From Acidimicrobiales bacterium (lineage in GTDB: Bacteria > Actinomycetota > Acidimicrobiia > Acidimicrobiales > DATDAH01), in contig JAEUJM010000017.1 of NCBI GenBank assembly GCA_016794585.1, forward strand, positions 1-64,000: DNA of 64,000 nt, given 5' to 3'. The number at the start of each line of letters is the position of its first letter. Within the stretch, counting starts at the first letter, position 1. The notes under the pieces were generated by a model. That model was given only the letters and a program-made list of their open reading frames with translations, was not told the origin of the DNA and did no database searches. Both the position numbers and the translations under genes were made by a program. Positions 16,880 to 26,013 of this stretch are shown here, piece by piece.

Positions 16880-17722
16880 ATGCCCATCAACCTGGATGCC
16901 GTCGGCGTCGAGTCCGAGCCCGGTGAGCGCTCGTGGGACTCGAAGGACTGCCTGCTCTACGCCCTCGGCGTGGGCGCCGGCACCGACGAGCTGGCCTTCA
17001 CCACCGAGAACAGCGCCGACATCGACCAGAAGGTGCTCCCCACCATGGCGGTCGTGCTGAACGCCATGGGCTCGGGCATGCCCAGCCTCGGTGACTTCAA
17101 CCCCGCCATGCTCGTACACGGCGAGCAGAGCGTCGAGCTGCACCGCGAGATCCCCGTCAAGGGCACCCTGCGCAGCACCGGCAAGGTCGAGGCCATCTAC
17201 GACAAGGGCAAGGGCGCCGTCATCGTGATGTCCACCAGCGCCGTGCTGGCCGACACGAACGAGCCCCTGTTCACCAACACGATGTCGGTGTTCATCCGCG
17301 GCGAGGGCGGCTTCGGTGGCGACCGCGGCCCCTCGGGCCCGCAGAACGTGCCGCCGGACCGGGCGCCCGACCACTCGGTCACCTACCAGACCCGCGAAGA
17401 CCAGGCTCTGCTCTACCGGCTGTCGGGCGACCGCAACCCGCTGCACTCGGACCCCAAGTTCGCCGAGATGGGCGGCTTCCCGAAGCCGATCCTCCACGGC
17501 CTGTGCACCTACGGCTTCACCGGCCGCGCCCTGCTGCACACCCTCTGCGGCGGCGATCCCGCCCGCTTCGGGAAGATGGAGGGCCGCTTCTCGTCCCCCG
17601 TGTTCCCCGGCGAGGCCCTCACCGTGAACCTGTGGGTCGACGGCGACGCCGCGGTCTTCCAGACCTGCGGTGACGACGGCCGCGTCGTCCTCGACGCCGG
17701 CCGCTGCACCTTCACCGCCTGA
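16880..17722 (+). CDS. MaoC-family enoyl-CoA hydratase 2
   Basis: 280 residues forming a double hotdog. The catalytic half carries YRLSGDRNPLHSDPKFAEMG (hydratase-2 Asp/His dyad) followed by FPKPILHGLCTYGFTGRAL; the N-terminal half (about 1-140) is the degenerate substrate-binding hotdog. It converts trans-2-enoyl-CoA to (3R)-hydroxyacyl-CoA, the substrate of MFE-2-type dehydrogenases such as its upstream neighbour. TAGGAGAT 6-10 nt upstream is a good Shine-Dalgarno, so it is translated from a leadered or polycistronic mRNA. Confidence 0.88.
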   Translation: MPINLDAVGVESEPGERSWDSKDCLLYALGVGAGTDELAFTTENSADIDQKVLPTMAVVLNAMGSGMPSLGDFNPAMLVHGEQSVELHREIPVKGTLRSTGKVEAIYDKGKGAVIVMSTSAVLADTNEPLFTNTMSVFIRGEGGFGGDRGPSGPQNVPPDRAPDHSVTYQTREDQALLYRLSGDRNPLHSDPKFAEMGGFPKPILHGLCTYGFTGRALLHTLCGGDPARFGKMEGRFSSPVFPGEALTVNLWVDGDAAVFQTCGDDGRVVLDAGRCTFTA

Positions 17723-17959
17723 CCGACGCCGGCGGCGGTTCGCCCCGGTTCACCTGCTCACGCCCGACGGTCTCGCGGGGTCAGTTCCTCGCGCTCTCTC
17801 GGAAGCTCGGTGACGGCCGTACCCGTTTCTGCGTCGGCAGACGACAAAGGCGCGAGGGAGGGGCGTGGCTCGGCCGTGTCCGCCGGGGAACCTCGGTGGT
17901 GACCCACCCCCAATCGGATCTCACCGACTGTGGTCGTCCGGCGGACCAATGGCGAGTTC

Positions 17960-17999
17960 TGGAGGGAATACCAGTCACCGGTGACTGGTATTTCCTCCA
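17960..17999. terminator. 40-bp palindrome between convergent genes
   Basis: Twenty-base arms with no loop and a single mismatch, beginning TGGAGGGAATACCAGTCACC. The arm TGGAGG(A/G)AATA is shared with the hairpin at 3893. Position between two converging genes suggests a bidirectional terminator; it could also be an insertion-type repeat. Confidence 0.55.
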
Positions 18000-18172
18000 A
18001 AGATGGGCGTTTCGGCGAGATCGGCCCCCGGGACTGCCTCCCTGGTCACGCAGGGTGGCCATCGAAGGTCGAGCCCCGTCGGTGGACCACCCCCGCCCCC
18101 GTTCTTCGCACCGTTGCCTTTGACGTTTCGTCTTTCGCGAAGCGCCTCGCGTCGGGAACCGGGCGCCGGCGG

Positions 18173-18200
18173 CGTCCGTCCAACGCTCCGTGGACGGACG
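18173..18200 (-). terminator. hairpin terminator after nucS
   Basis: Perfect 10-bp stem CGTCCGTCCA with an 8-nt loop, 7 bp past the nucS stop on the minus strand. GC-rich, no T-tract. Confidence 0.6.
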
Positions 18201-18207
18201 AGGGTGG

Positions 18208-18867
18208 TCAGAAGAGGCGGAGGACGTCGGACTCGATGCCGCGGAGGGCGTCGTAGTCGACCTCGACGCAGGCGATGTCACGGGCGCCGGCCAGCACCTT
18301 GGCCTGGGGCTTGATCTGCTGGGCCACGAAGACGCCGCGCACGGGCCGCAGCATCGGGTCGAGGTTGAGGCGCTCGAGGTAGCGGGCCAGCTGCTCGACG
18401 CCGTCGATGTCGCCGCGCCGTTTGATCTCGATCGCCACCGTGGCCCCGTCGGCGTCCTTGCAGAGCAGGTCGACCGGGCCGATGTCGGTGGGGTACTCCC
18501 GGCGCACGAGGCGCAGGCCCTCGGCGATGCTCTCGCAGTTGGCCGCCAGCAGCTCCTGGAGGTGGGCCTCGACGCCGTCCTTCTGGAGGCCGGGGTCGAC
18601 GCCGAGCTCGTGGGCGCTGTCGGCCAGCACCTCCTCGAGGGTGATGGTGAGCACCTCGCCCTTCGGGTTGGTGACGGTCCACTCGCCGTCGCCCTCGACC
18701 AGCCGGTTCGGGGCGTTCATCCAGTTGAGCGGCTTGTACGCGCCACCGTCGGCGTGGATGGCCACACACCCGTCCGCCTTCACCATGATGAGGCGGGTGG
18801 CGAGGGGCAGGTGCGCCGTCAGGCGTCCCTCGTAGTGCACTTCGCAGCGGGCGATGACCAGACGCAC
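18208..18867 (-). CDS. nucS: mismatch-specific endonuclease NucS (EndoMS)
   Basis: 219 residues, the usual size. The N-terminal DNA-binding domain starts [20 protein letters not shown] and contains [22 protein letters not shown]. The C-terminal RecB-like nuclease core shows [12 protein letters not shown] and [21 protein letters not shown] (Asp, Glu, Lys of the PD-(D/E)XK site). The end LRLF fits the beta-clamp-binding tail. NucS performs non-canonical mismatch repair in actinobacteria that lack MutS/MutL. Starts with GTG, with TACGCT 7 nt upstream. Confidence 0.93.
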   Translation of the reverse strand: MRLVIARCEVHYEGRLTAHLPLATRLIMVKADGCVAIHADGGAYKPLNWMNAPNRLVEGDGEWTVTNPKGEVLTITLEEVLADSAHELGVDPGLQKDGVEAHLQELLAANCESIAEGLRLVRREYPTDIGPVDLLCKDADGATVAIEIKRRGDIDGVEQLARYLERLNLDPMLRPVRGVFVAQQIKPQAKVLAGARDIACVEVDYDALRGIESDVLRLF

Positions 18868-18874
18868 CCGGCGC

Positions 18875-18880
18875 AGCGTA
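18875..18880 (-). promoter_or_regulatory. -10-like TACGCT before nucS
   Basis: TACGCT, 7 nt before the GTG start at 18867, no Shine-Dalgarno: leaderless arrangement. Confidence 0.5.
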
Positions 18881-18944
18881 TCGACGGCCCGACGCGCGCC
18901 CAGAAACCGGCGGTACGTACTGTCAGCGGTGCCGGTCAGCGCGT

Positions 18945-18950
18945 CATACT
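18945..18950 (+). promoter_or_regulatory. -10-like CATACT before the first LAL regulator
   Basis: CATACT, 9 nt before the GTG at 18960, preceded by TGTCAG 18 nt further upstream as a possible -35. No Shine-Dalgarno. Confidence 0.4.
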
Positions 18951-18959
18951 GGCGGCGCT

Positions 18960-21590
18960 GTGACCATCACCTGGCCGCTCATCGGGCGCGAGCAAGCACT
19001 CGACCTCGTGCGCGGTGAGCTCCGACGGACCGACATCACCGGCCTCGTGCTCGTCGGCCCGCCGGGCGTCGGCAAGACCCGCCTGGCCAAGGAGTGCCTC
19101 GCCGTCGGGGAGGCCGCCGGCTTCGCCACCGCGCTCGCGGTCGGGAGCCGCGCCGCCGCCGAGATCCCCCTGGGTGCGCTCGCGCCGCTCCTGCCTCCCG
19201 CCGCCGGCGCCGCCGAGCGGGGTGTGGCCATGCTCCAGGAGGCCACGGACGGCCTCGTCGAGCTGGCGGCCGGGCGTCCCCTCCTCCTCGTCGTCGACGA
19301 CGCCCACAACCTCGACGATGCCTCCGCCCTCGTGCTCCAAGGCCTCGCGGTGGCGCGCACCGCCTACGTCGTGGCCACCGTCCGGTCCGGCGAGCAGGTC
19401 CCCGAGCCGGTGGTCGCACTCTGGAAGGACGGCCTCGCCGAGCGGCTCGAGCTGGGCCCCCTCGATCAGCTGGAGGTCGCAGAGCTCCTCGAGGCCGTCC
19501 TCGGGGGGCCGGTCGAGGGCAAGGTGCTCCAGCAGTTCTGGACGGCCAGCGAGGGCAACGTCCTCTACCTGCGCGAGCTGGTGCTGGGGTCACTCGACGC
19601 CAAGACGCTGGTCGACGACGCCGGGCTGTGGCGCCTCGTGGGCGAAGTGTCCAGCTCCCCCCGCCTGACCGACCTGGTGCAAGGACGCCTTGCCGGCCTC
19701 GACGAGGAGGAGCTCGCCGCGCTCGAGCTGGTGGCCTTCGGCGAGCCCATCGGTGTCGACGTGATCGAGCGACTCAGCAGCGGGGCCGCACTCGAGCGCC
19801 TCGAGCGCCGCGGGCTGTTGGCCACCGAGGTCGACGACCGGCGGGTCCAGGCCCGCCTCGCACACCCGCTGCACGGCGATGTCCTCCGTGAGCGCACCCC
19901 GCGCTTCCGGGCCCGTTCGGTGCGCCGGGCCCTCGCCGACGAGGTCGAGGCCGCCGGCGTGCGGCGCCGCGGCGACGTGCTCCGGGTGGCCCTGTGGCGC
20001 CTGGACGGCGGCGGCAGCGCCCGGCCCGACCTGCTGCTCGAGGCCGCCCGCCAGGCCACCTTCGCCAACAACTACGACATCGCCGTGCGTCTGGCCCGGG
20101 CCGCGTGGGAGGTGGCACCCAGCTTCGAAGCGGGCCACGTCCTCGCCGACGCCCTCTACTCCTCCGGCGCGGTCGCCGAGGTGGAAGAGGTGCTGTCCGC
20201 AGTCGAGCACCTCGCCGCCTCGGAGCCCGACCGCACCCGGGTCGCCCTGCTGCGCTCGTTCAACCTGTTCTGGCACCTCGGGCAGTTCGACCAGGCCGTG
20301 AAGGTCGTGGACACCCTGCTCATCGACCTCGAGGACCCCGAGCTCATCGGGGAGGCCAGGGGAGTGCTCGCCCTGTACGACGTCGCCGCTGGTCAGGCCG
20401 AGGTGGGCGTGCCCACCATCGAGGACCTCTTCCCTCGGGATGAAGGGCGGGCCTTCCTCCAGGCCGCCCTCGCCGGCAGCCTGGGGCTGCCCCTGCTCGG
20501 GCGCGGCGACCAGGCCGTCGACCTCGCCCGTCGCGGCTTCGCGGCGCACCGGGGGCGCATGCCGAGCATGTACGAGCCCTCGCTGCTCAAGGTGGCACGA
20601 GCACTCGCATTGACCGCGCTCGGCCGCATCCCCGAGGCCGAGCTGCTCGCGCACGAGGGCTACGCCATCGCCGTGGGGGAGGGTGACGGCGCGGGCTGGG
20701 CCTTCCACTGCCTCGCCCTCGGGCGCTGCACCCTCGACCGGGGGCGGGTCGTGGACTCGCTGCGCTGGTGGCGCGAGGCGGCCGCCCTCTTCGCCGCGGT
20801 GAACCACCCCGGCGCGCACCGCTGGGCCCTGATCGGACAGGTCTACGCCCACGCGCTCGCCGGCGACGCTCCTGCCGCGCGCGCCGCCCACGCCGAGGTC
20901 CTCGCCGTCGGCCCACACCCGGCCCGGCTCAACGACTCCGATCTCGAGCGGGCGCTGGCGTGGACGGAGGCGGCCGAGGGGGACCTCCGGCGTGCACGTG
21001 AGCGGCTGGCCGCCGTGGCGGCATCGGATCGGGCCGTGGGGCACTTCGGCCACGAGCTCGACGCGCTCCACGACCTGGCTCGACTCGGTGGCGCCGCCGA
21101 GGCCCAGGGCCGTGCGCACGAGCTCGCCGAGATCGTGGACGGTCCGCTCGCCGACGCCCGCGTGATCCACGTCGACGCTCTCGTCACCGGTGACGGCGCC
21201 TCCCTCGAGGCCGCCGCCGAGGCCCTCGCCGCGTGCGGCGCGTCGCTGGCCGCGGCCGAGGCCGCCGAAGAGGCAGCCGAGGCCTACCGGCGGTCCGGGG
21301 ACGCCCGCGAGTCCACGGGATGTCGCCGTCGCGCGTCCGAGCTCCGTGGCGAGTGCGAGGGGGCGGCGACGCCCGGGCTGGCCCGGATCGAGGGCCCGAC
21401 ACCCCTCACCAAGCGCGAGGCCGAGATCGCCGGCCTGGCGGCGCGAGGCCTGCCCAGCAAGGACATCGCCGCCCAACTCTTCGTCTCGGTGCGCACGGTC
21501 GACAACCACCTCGCCCGCATCTACGACAAGCTCGGCGTGGCCGGGCGGGCCGGCCTCGCCGACGCGCTCAAGGCTGCCCCGCTGATCTGA
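18960..21590 (+). CDS. LAL-type (large ATP-binding LuxR) transcriptional regulator
   Basis: 876 residues. An N-terminal STAND/AAA ATPase has Walker A GPPGVGKT (33-40) and Walker [11 protein letters not shown] (about 107). A long helical, TPR-like middle follows, then a C-terminal LuxR/GerE helix-turn-helix (about 810-865): [48 protein letters not shown] proteins are ATP-dependent activators triggered by small-molecule or protein signals. It lies 13 bp before a close paralogue. No pathway genes adjoin the pair, so the target is unknown. Confidence 0.87.
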   Translation: MTITWPLIGREQALDLVRGELRRTDITGLVLVGPPGVGKTRLAKECLAVGEAAGFATALAVGSRAAAEIPLGALAPLLPPAAGAAERGVAMLQEATDGLVELAAGRPLLLVVDDAHNLDDASALVLQGLAVARTAYVVATVRSGEQVPEPVVALWKDGLAERLELGPLDQLEVAELLEAVLGGPVEGKVLQQFWTASEGNVLYLRELVLGSLDAKTLVDDAGLWRLVGEVSSSPRLTDLVQGRLAGLDEEELAALELVAFGEPIGVDVIERLSSGAALERLERRGLLATEVDDRRVQARLAHPLHGDVLRERTPRFRARSVRRALADEVEAAGVRRRGDVLRVALWRLDGGGSARPDLLLEAARQATFANNYDIAVRLARAAWEVAPSFEAGHVLADALYSSGAVAEVEEVLSAVEHLAASEPDRTRVALLRSFNLFWHLGQFDQAVKVVDTLLIDLEDPELIGEARGVLALYDVAAGQAEVGVPTIEDLFPRDEGRAFLQAALAGSLGLPLLGRGDQAVDLARRGFAAHRGRMPSMYEPSLLKVARALALTALGRIPEAELLAHEGYAIAVGEGDGAGWAFHCLALGRCTLDRGRVVDSLRWWREAAALFAAVNHPGAHRWALIGQVYAHALAGDAPAARAAHAEVLAVGPHPARLNDSDLERALAWTEAAEGDLRRARERLAAVAASDRAVGHFGHELDALHDLARLGGAAEAQGRAHELAEIVDGPLADARVIHVDALVTGDGASLEAAAEALAACGASLAAAEAAEEAAEAYRRSGDARESTGCRRRASELRGECEGAATPGLARIEGPTPLTKREAEIAGLAARGLPSKDIAAQLFVSVRTVDNHLARIYDKLGVAGRAGLADALKAAPLI

Positions 21591-21603
21591 CGACGGACAT
21601 GAT

Positions 21604-24246
21604 GTGGGCGTGGGCGTGAGCGTGATCTGGCCTCTCACCGGCCGAGCGGCCGAGCTCGACCGGCTCCGCCGCATCGTGGAGGCGCGCGAGGTGGCGGGAA
21701 TCGTCCTCGTCGGGCCCGCCGGCGTGGGCAAGACCCGCCTGGCGAAGGAGTGCCTGGCGGTGGGCGAGGCCGCCGGCCACGCGACGGCGCTCGCCGTCGC
21801 CAGCCGGTCGGCCGCCAGCATCCCGCTCGGCGCCCTCGCCTCGCTCCTGCCGGCCATGCCCGAGGCCGCCGCCTCGGGCCTCGGCCTGCTCCAGTACGCC
21901 CAGGAGGGGCTCGCGCGCCTGGCCGGCGACCGGCCCCTGCTGGTCGTCGTGGACGACGCCCACAACCTCGACGACGCCTCTGCCGTGCTGCTCCAGCAGT
22001 TGGCGGCGGCCCGGTCGGCGTTCATCGTGGCCACCGTCCGCACCGGCGAGCTCGTGCCCGAGCCCATCGCGTCACTCTGGAAGGAGGGCCTCGCCGAGCG
22101 CATCGAGCTGGAAACGCTCGACGCCGACGCCACCGAGGTGCTGCTCGAGGTGGCCCTCGGTGCGCCGGTCGAGGCCATCGCGGTCCGCCAGCTCTGGGAC
22201 GCCAGCCAGGGCAACGTGCTGTACCTCCGCGAGCTCGTCCTGTCGGCGCTCGAGACCCACACCCTGGTGGACGACGCCGGCCTCTGGCGCATCGTGGGAG
22301 AGGTCTCGGCGTCGGCGCGACTTCGTGACCTGGTCGAGGTGCGTGTCGCCGGGCTCGACGACGAAGAGGTCGAGGCCCTCGAGTTGGTGGCGTTCGGCGA
22401 ACCCGTCGACCTGGCCGTCATCGACCGCCTCGGCGTGACTGCGGCCGTCGAGCGCCTCGAGCGGAAGTCGATCGTGGCCATCAACGAGGACGGGAACGAC
22501 GTCGAGGTGCGCCTCGCCCACCCACTCCACGGCGACGTGCTCCGCGATCGCACGCCGGTGATCCGCTCGCGTCGCGCCCGCCGGATGTTGGCGGACGCGG
22601 TCGAGGGGGTGGGCGCGGACCGTCCCGGCGACGTGCTGCGGGTCGCTCTGTGGCGCCTCGACGGCGGGGGGACGATCGAGCCCGACGCCCTCGTGGCCGG
22701 GGCGGCCCTGGCCGGCCATGCCTTCGACTACGCCACCGCCGAGCGCCTGGCCCGCGCCGCCTTCGAGGCCGAGCCGAGCTTCGCCGCCGGCTACCTCCTC
22801 GCCGGTGCGATGAACGAGCGGGGCGACGCCGCCGGCGTCGAGGGCGTGCTCGCGCAGCTCAGCGACCTGACCGAGGGCGACGACGACAAGGCGAGCATGG
22901 CCGGCCTGCGGGTGGCCAACCTCTTCTGGCGGGCGCGTGACCTCGAGTCGGCCATCGCCGTCGGCGAGAGCATCGCCGCGAGCCTGACCGAGCAGGAGGC
23001 GCGGAACTACGTGATCAGCCAGGTCGCGGTGGTGGAGGCCAGCGCCGGCCGGGCCGTGGACGCAGTGGCGAGGGCCGGCGAACAATTCTCCGCCTCGGGT
23101 GGTCGGGCCTTCTACCACGCCGCCCTGGCGGGGACGCTGGCCATGCAGCTGCTCGGTCGGGCCGGGGAAGGGGCGGAGCTCGCGCAGCGGGGGATCGACG
23201 CCCACACCGCTCTCGGCGTGCAGGGCCGCATCTTCGAGGTCTCGCTCATGGATGCGGCGAGGTGCATCGCGCTCTTCGAGGCCGGCGAGGTGGACGAGGC
23301 CAGGCGGCGCGCCGAGATCGGCTTCGACCAGGCCCTCCGTGACCAGGACGACGTGGGACGCTCGCAGTTCGCCCTCGCCCTCGGGCTCATCGCCCTCGAC
23401 TCGGGCGACGCCCACGACGCCGTGCGTCGGTTCCGGGAGGCGGAGGCGCGCTTCCGCCGTGACCGCCACGACGGCATGACCCGGTGGGCCCTGGGTGGCC
23501 AGTTGTTCGCACAGGCACTGCTCCGCGACACCGGAGCGGCGCACGCCGTCCTCGAGGCCCTGGACGAGATCGGCCCCCACCCGGCGGGGTTCACCGAGAT
23601 CATCCTGCTCCGGGCGAAGGCGTGGCTCGCCGTGGCCGAGCACGACCTTGCGACCGCGCTCGACCGACTCCGGGCCGCGGCGGCGAGCGCGGCGGACGCC
23701 GGTCAGCCTGCCCGCGAGCTCCCGGCCCTCCACGACCTGGCCCGCCTCGGCGAGCCCGACGAGGTGGTCGACCGGGCCCGGGCGGTCGCCGCGGAGGTGG
23801 CGGGCTCCTCTTCGACGGCTCGCTTGGCGCACATCGAGGCTTTGGTCGCCGGGGACGCGGACACTCTCACCGCGGCCGCCGACCTGCTCGAGCCCCGTGG
23901 CCTGGTCATCGCCGCGGCAGAGGCGATGGTGGCCGCGGCCGACGCCTGCCGTGCGGCCGGGGACGGCCGCCGTGCGGCGGCCTGCGTCCGGCGTTCCCAG
24001 GAGCTCGCCGCACGCTGCGAGGGGGTCACCACGCCGGGCCTCGTGCAGGCCGACGCCGTCGTCCCCCTCACCAAGCGTGAGCGCGAGATCGCCCTGCTCG
24101 GGGCCGAAGGCCTGTCCAGCCGCCAGATCGCCGAGCGCCTGGTGGTGTCCATCCGCACGGTGGACAACCACCTGGCCCGTATCTACGACAAGCTCGGCGT
24201 GGCCGGGCGCTCCGAGCTCGCCGACGCGCTGGCCACCGACCGCTGA
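21604..24246 (+). CDS. LAL-type LuxR regulator, tandem paralogue
   Basis: 880 residues counted from the first of several in-frame GTG codons (21604, 21610, 21616); the last of these better matches the start of its neighbour. Walker A is GPAGVGKT, Walker B PLLVVVDDAHN. The C-terminal HTH is [47 protein letters not shown]. The ATPase domain and HTH are nearly the same as in the upstream gene, while the middle region is more diverged. This is the pattern expected after gene duplication with a change in signal sensing. Confidence 0.86.
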   Translation: MGVGVSVIWPLTGRAAELDRLRRIVEAREVAGIVLVGPAGVGKTRLAKECLAVGEAAGHATALAVASRSAASIPLGALASLLPAMPEAAASGLGLLQYAQEGLARLAGDRPLLVVVDDAHNLDDASAVLLQQLAAARSAFIVATVRTGELVPEPIASLWKEGLAERIELETLDADATEVLLEVALGAPVEAIAVRQLWDASQGNVLYLRELVLSALETHTLVDDAGLWRIVGEVSASARLRDLVEVRVAGLDDEEVEALELVAFGEPVDLAVIDRLGVTAAVERLERKSIVAINEDGNDVEVRLAHPLHGDVLRDRTPVIRSRRARRMLADAVEGVGADRPGDVLRVALWRLDGGGTIEPDALVAGAALAGHAFDYATAERLARAAFEAEPSFAAGYLLAGAMNERGDAAGVEGVLAQLSDLTEGDDDKASMAGLRVANLFWRARDLESAIAVGESIAASLTEQEARNYVISQVAVVEASAGRAVDAVARAGEQFSASGGRAFYHAALAGTLAMQLLGRAGEGAELAQRGIDAHTALGVQGRIFEVSLMDAARCIALFEAGEVDEARRRAEIGFDQALRDQDDVGRSQFALALGLIALDSGDAHDAVRRFREAEARFRRDRHDGMTRWALGGQLFAQALLRDTGAAHAVLEALDEIGPHPAGFTEIILLRAKAWLAVAEHDLATALDRLRAAAASAADAGQPARELPALHDLARLGEPDEVVDRARAVAAEVAGSSSTARLAHIEALVAGDADTLTAAADLLEPRGLVIAAAEAMVAAADACRAAGDGRRAAACVRRSQELAARCEGVTTPGLVQADAVVPLTKREREIALLGAEGLSSRQIAERLVVSIRTVDNHLARIYDKLGVAGRSELADALATDR

Positions 24247-24318
24247 CCCGCCGGCGAGACGGTCACCCCACGCAGGCTGGCGCCAGAACGGGCAGGGCCG
24301 GGTCGGCGGCGCCGAGCG

Positions 24319-25923
24319 CTAGCGCCGGAAGACGCCGAGCTTCGACTCGCGGCGGGCGAAGCGGCTGCGGATGACCTCGCGGCGGGCCTGGAGCTCGGCG
24401 TAGGTCAGGCCCTCGGTGCTGGGATCCACACCGAAGCTGGCCTTCACCCCTTCGAGGTCGATCTCGTAGGACCGGGGGTCGATCCCCACGTCGGCGGCGA
24501 TGCGCTCGCCGTGGGTCTGGGCGAAGTAGAGGGCGAGGTGTGCGATCTCGGCGAAGAGGTCGAGGTCGGGGGCGAGGGTGGCGATGGCCCCGTCCAGGAA
24601 CACCATGTTCTTCACGAACAGCATGAGCTCCTTCGGGAGCCGGGCCCCGTAGGCGAGGAGCCCCTTCATGATCTGCTGGATCTCGGCGACCATCTCGTCG
24701 GGGGTCAGCGTCGTCGGGTCGATCGGAGGGCGGTCGAGCCCGAGGTCGGCGATGACGGCCTCGAGGTCGGTGTCGAGCGGGAGGGCGCCGAGGTCGCGCA
24801 GCGCGGCGAGCTGCCCGGGGATGTCGTTCATGGTGGCGCCCATGAGCAGGCGCAGGAAGGCGAGGCGACGGGGCTCGTCGAGGCGGCCGGTGATGCCGAA
24901 GTCGAGCAGCGCGGTGCGGCCGTCGGGGAGGACGCGGAGGTTGCCGCCGTGCAGGTCCCCGTGGAAGACGCCGTGCATCATGGCGCCTTCCATGAAGGCG
25001 ATCATCCCGGTGCGGACGATGGCGTAGGTGTCCACCCCGGCCTCGACCATGCCGGCCACATCGTCGAAGGCGAAGCCGTCGAGGCGCTCCATCACGAGGA
25101 TGCGCCGGGTGACGAGCTCGGGGTGGGGGCGAGGTATGACGTAGCCCCGCTGGCCGAGGGCGGCGAGCGACTGGGCGACGTCGAGCATGTTCTCGGCCTC
25201 GAGCCGGAAGTCGAGCTCCTCGTTGATGGTCTCGGCGAAGAGCTCGACCAGGGCGGGCGGGTTCGCCAGCGATGCGATGGGGATGCGGCCCACCAGGTAC
25301 GGGGCCACCCACGCCATCACCCGGAGGTCGTCGTGGACCAGACGGCCCACGGACGGGCGCTGCACCTTGACCACCACGGACTCGCCGGTGCGGAGAACGG
25401 CGCCGTGCACCTGGGCGATCGACGCCGCCGCGATGGGCTCGCGGTCGAACGACGAGAACACGTCCTCGAGGCGTTGTCCGAGCTCGCCCTCGACCACGGC
25501 GCGCACGACGGCGAAGGGCTCGGCGGGGACGCGGTCCCGGCACTTCTTGAACTCCTCGACCAGCTCGGCCGGGAAGATGCCCTCGCCCGACGAGATGATC
25601 TGCCCGAGCTTGATGTAGGTGGGCCCGAGGCGCTCGGCCGCGACCCGGAGGCGCCGGGAGATCCCGGCGCGCGAGGCGCTGCCGCCGCGAGGGCGCTCCC
25701 GTAGCGCCCACCACGCCAGGGCGAGACCGAGGTGGCGCAGGACGCGGAGGAGGCGGCCGAGCGGCGGCAGATGACCCGGGTCGACCAGCTCGGGCACCTC
25801 TCGCCGGCTGACCTCGCGCACCAGGTCCAGGCCCCGGCGCCAGCGGAGGGCGTGGAGATCCGTGAGCACCCATGGTGGGTGGTCGCTGAACGCGGCCTGG
25901 TCGAGGTCGGCGGGCGCGGGCAC
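24319..25923 (-). CDS. ABC1/UbiB-family atypical kinase
   Basis: 534 residues from a GTG. Family motifs in order: KxGQ (GPTYIKLGQIISSGEGIFP), Ala-rich nucleotide loop (AAASIAQVHGAVL), Lys in VVVKVQRPSV, ExD segment (NEELDFRLEAENM), catalytic HGDLHGGNLRVLPDG, and LLDFG. UbiB/COQ8 proteins are ATPases that aid quinone lipid synthesis or transport; actinobacterial members are little studied. Unlike many homologues I see no C-terminal pair of membrane helices. Divergent from the PEP-mobile-domain gene. Confidence 0.87.
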   Translation of the reverse strand: MPAPADLDQAAFSDHPPWVLTDLHALRWRRGLDLVREVSRREVPELVDPGHLPPLGRLLRVLRHLGLALAWWALRERPRGGSASRAGISRRLRVAAERLGPTYIKLGQIISSGEGIFPAELVEEFKKCRDRVPAEPFAVVRAVVEGELGQRLEDVFSSFDREPIAAASIAQVHGAVLRTGESVVVKVQRPSVGRLVHDDLRVMAWVAPYLVGRIPIASLANPPALVELFAETINEELDFRLEAENMLDVAQSLAALGQRGYVIPRPHPELVTRRILVMERLDGFAFDDVAGMVEAGVDTYAIVRTGMIAFMEGAMMHGVFHGDLHGGNLRVLPDGRTALLDFGITGRLDEPRRLAFLRLLMGATMNDIPGQLAALRDLGALPLDTDLEAVIADLGLDRPPIDPTTLTPDEMVAEIQQIMKGLLAYGARLPKELMLFVKNMVFLDGAIATLAPDLDLFAEIAHLALYFAQTHGERIAADVGIDPRSYEIDLEGVKASFGVDPSTEGLTYAELQARREVIRSRFARRESKLGVFRR

Positions 25924-26013
25924 GTCCTCAGGGTGGCATCCCGCCGGCCGTCCCCACGAACCGGGCGGGGTTACGATCCCGAGGCCCATCGGGAGCGACG
26001 CAGGGGGACGGCA

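Larger units (their letters stand above)
17723..18207. other. 485-bp convergent intergenic region
   Basis: Between the ends of the MaoC gene (+) and nucS (-). It holds two palindromes (17960-17999 and 18173-18200, listed separately). The small open frames crossing the palindromes have low-complexity translations and no good start context, so I see no gene. Confidence 0.5.

Noticed and set aside
19590-22553. 987-codon minus-strand frame opposite the LAL regulators
   Set aside because: Antisense to strongly conserved ATPase and HTH domains; Ser/Arg-rich, then Gly/His-rich, without domain features.
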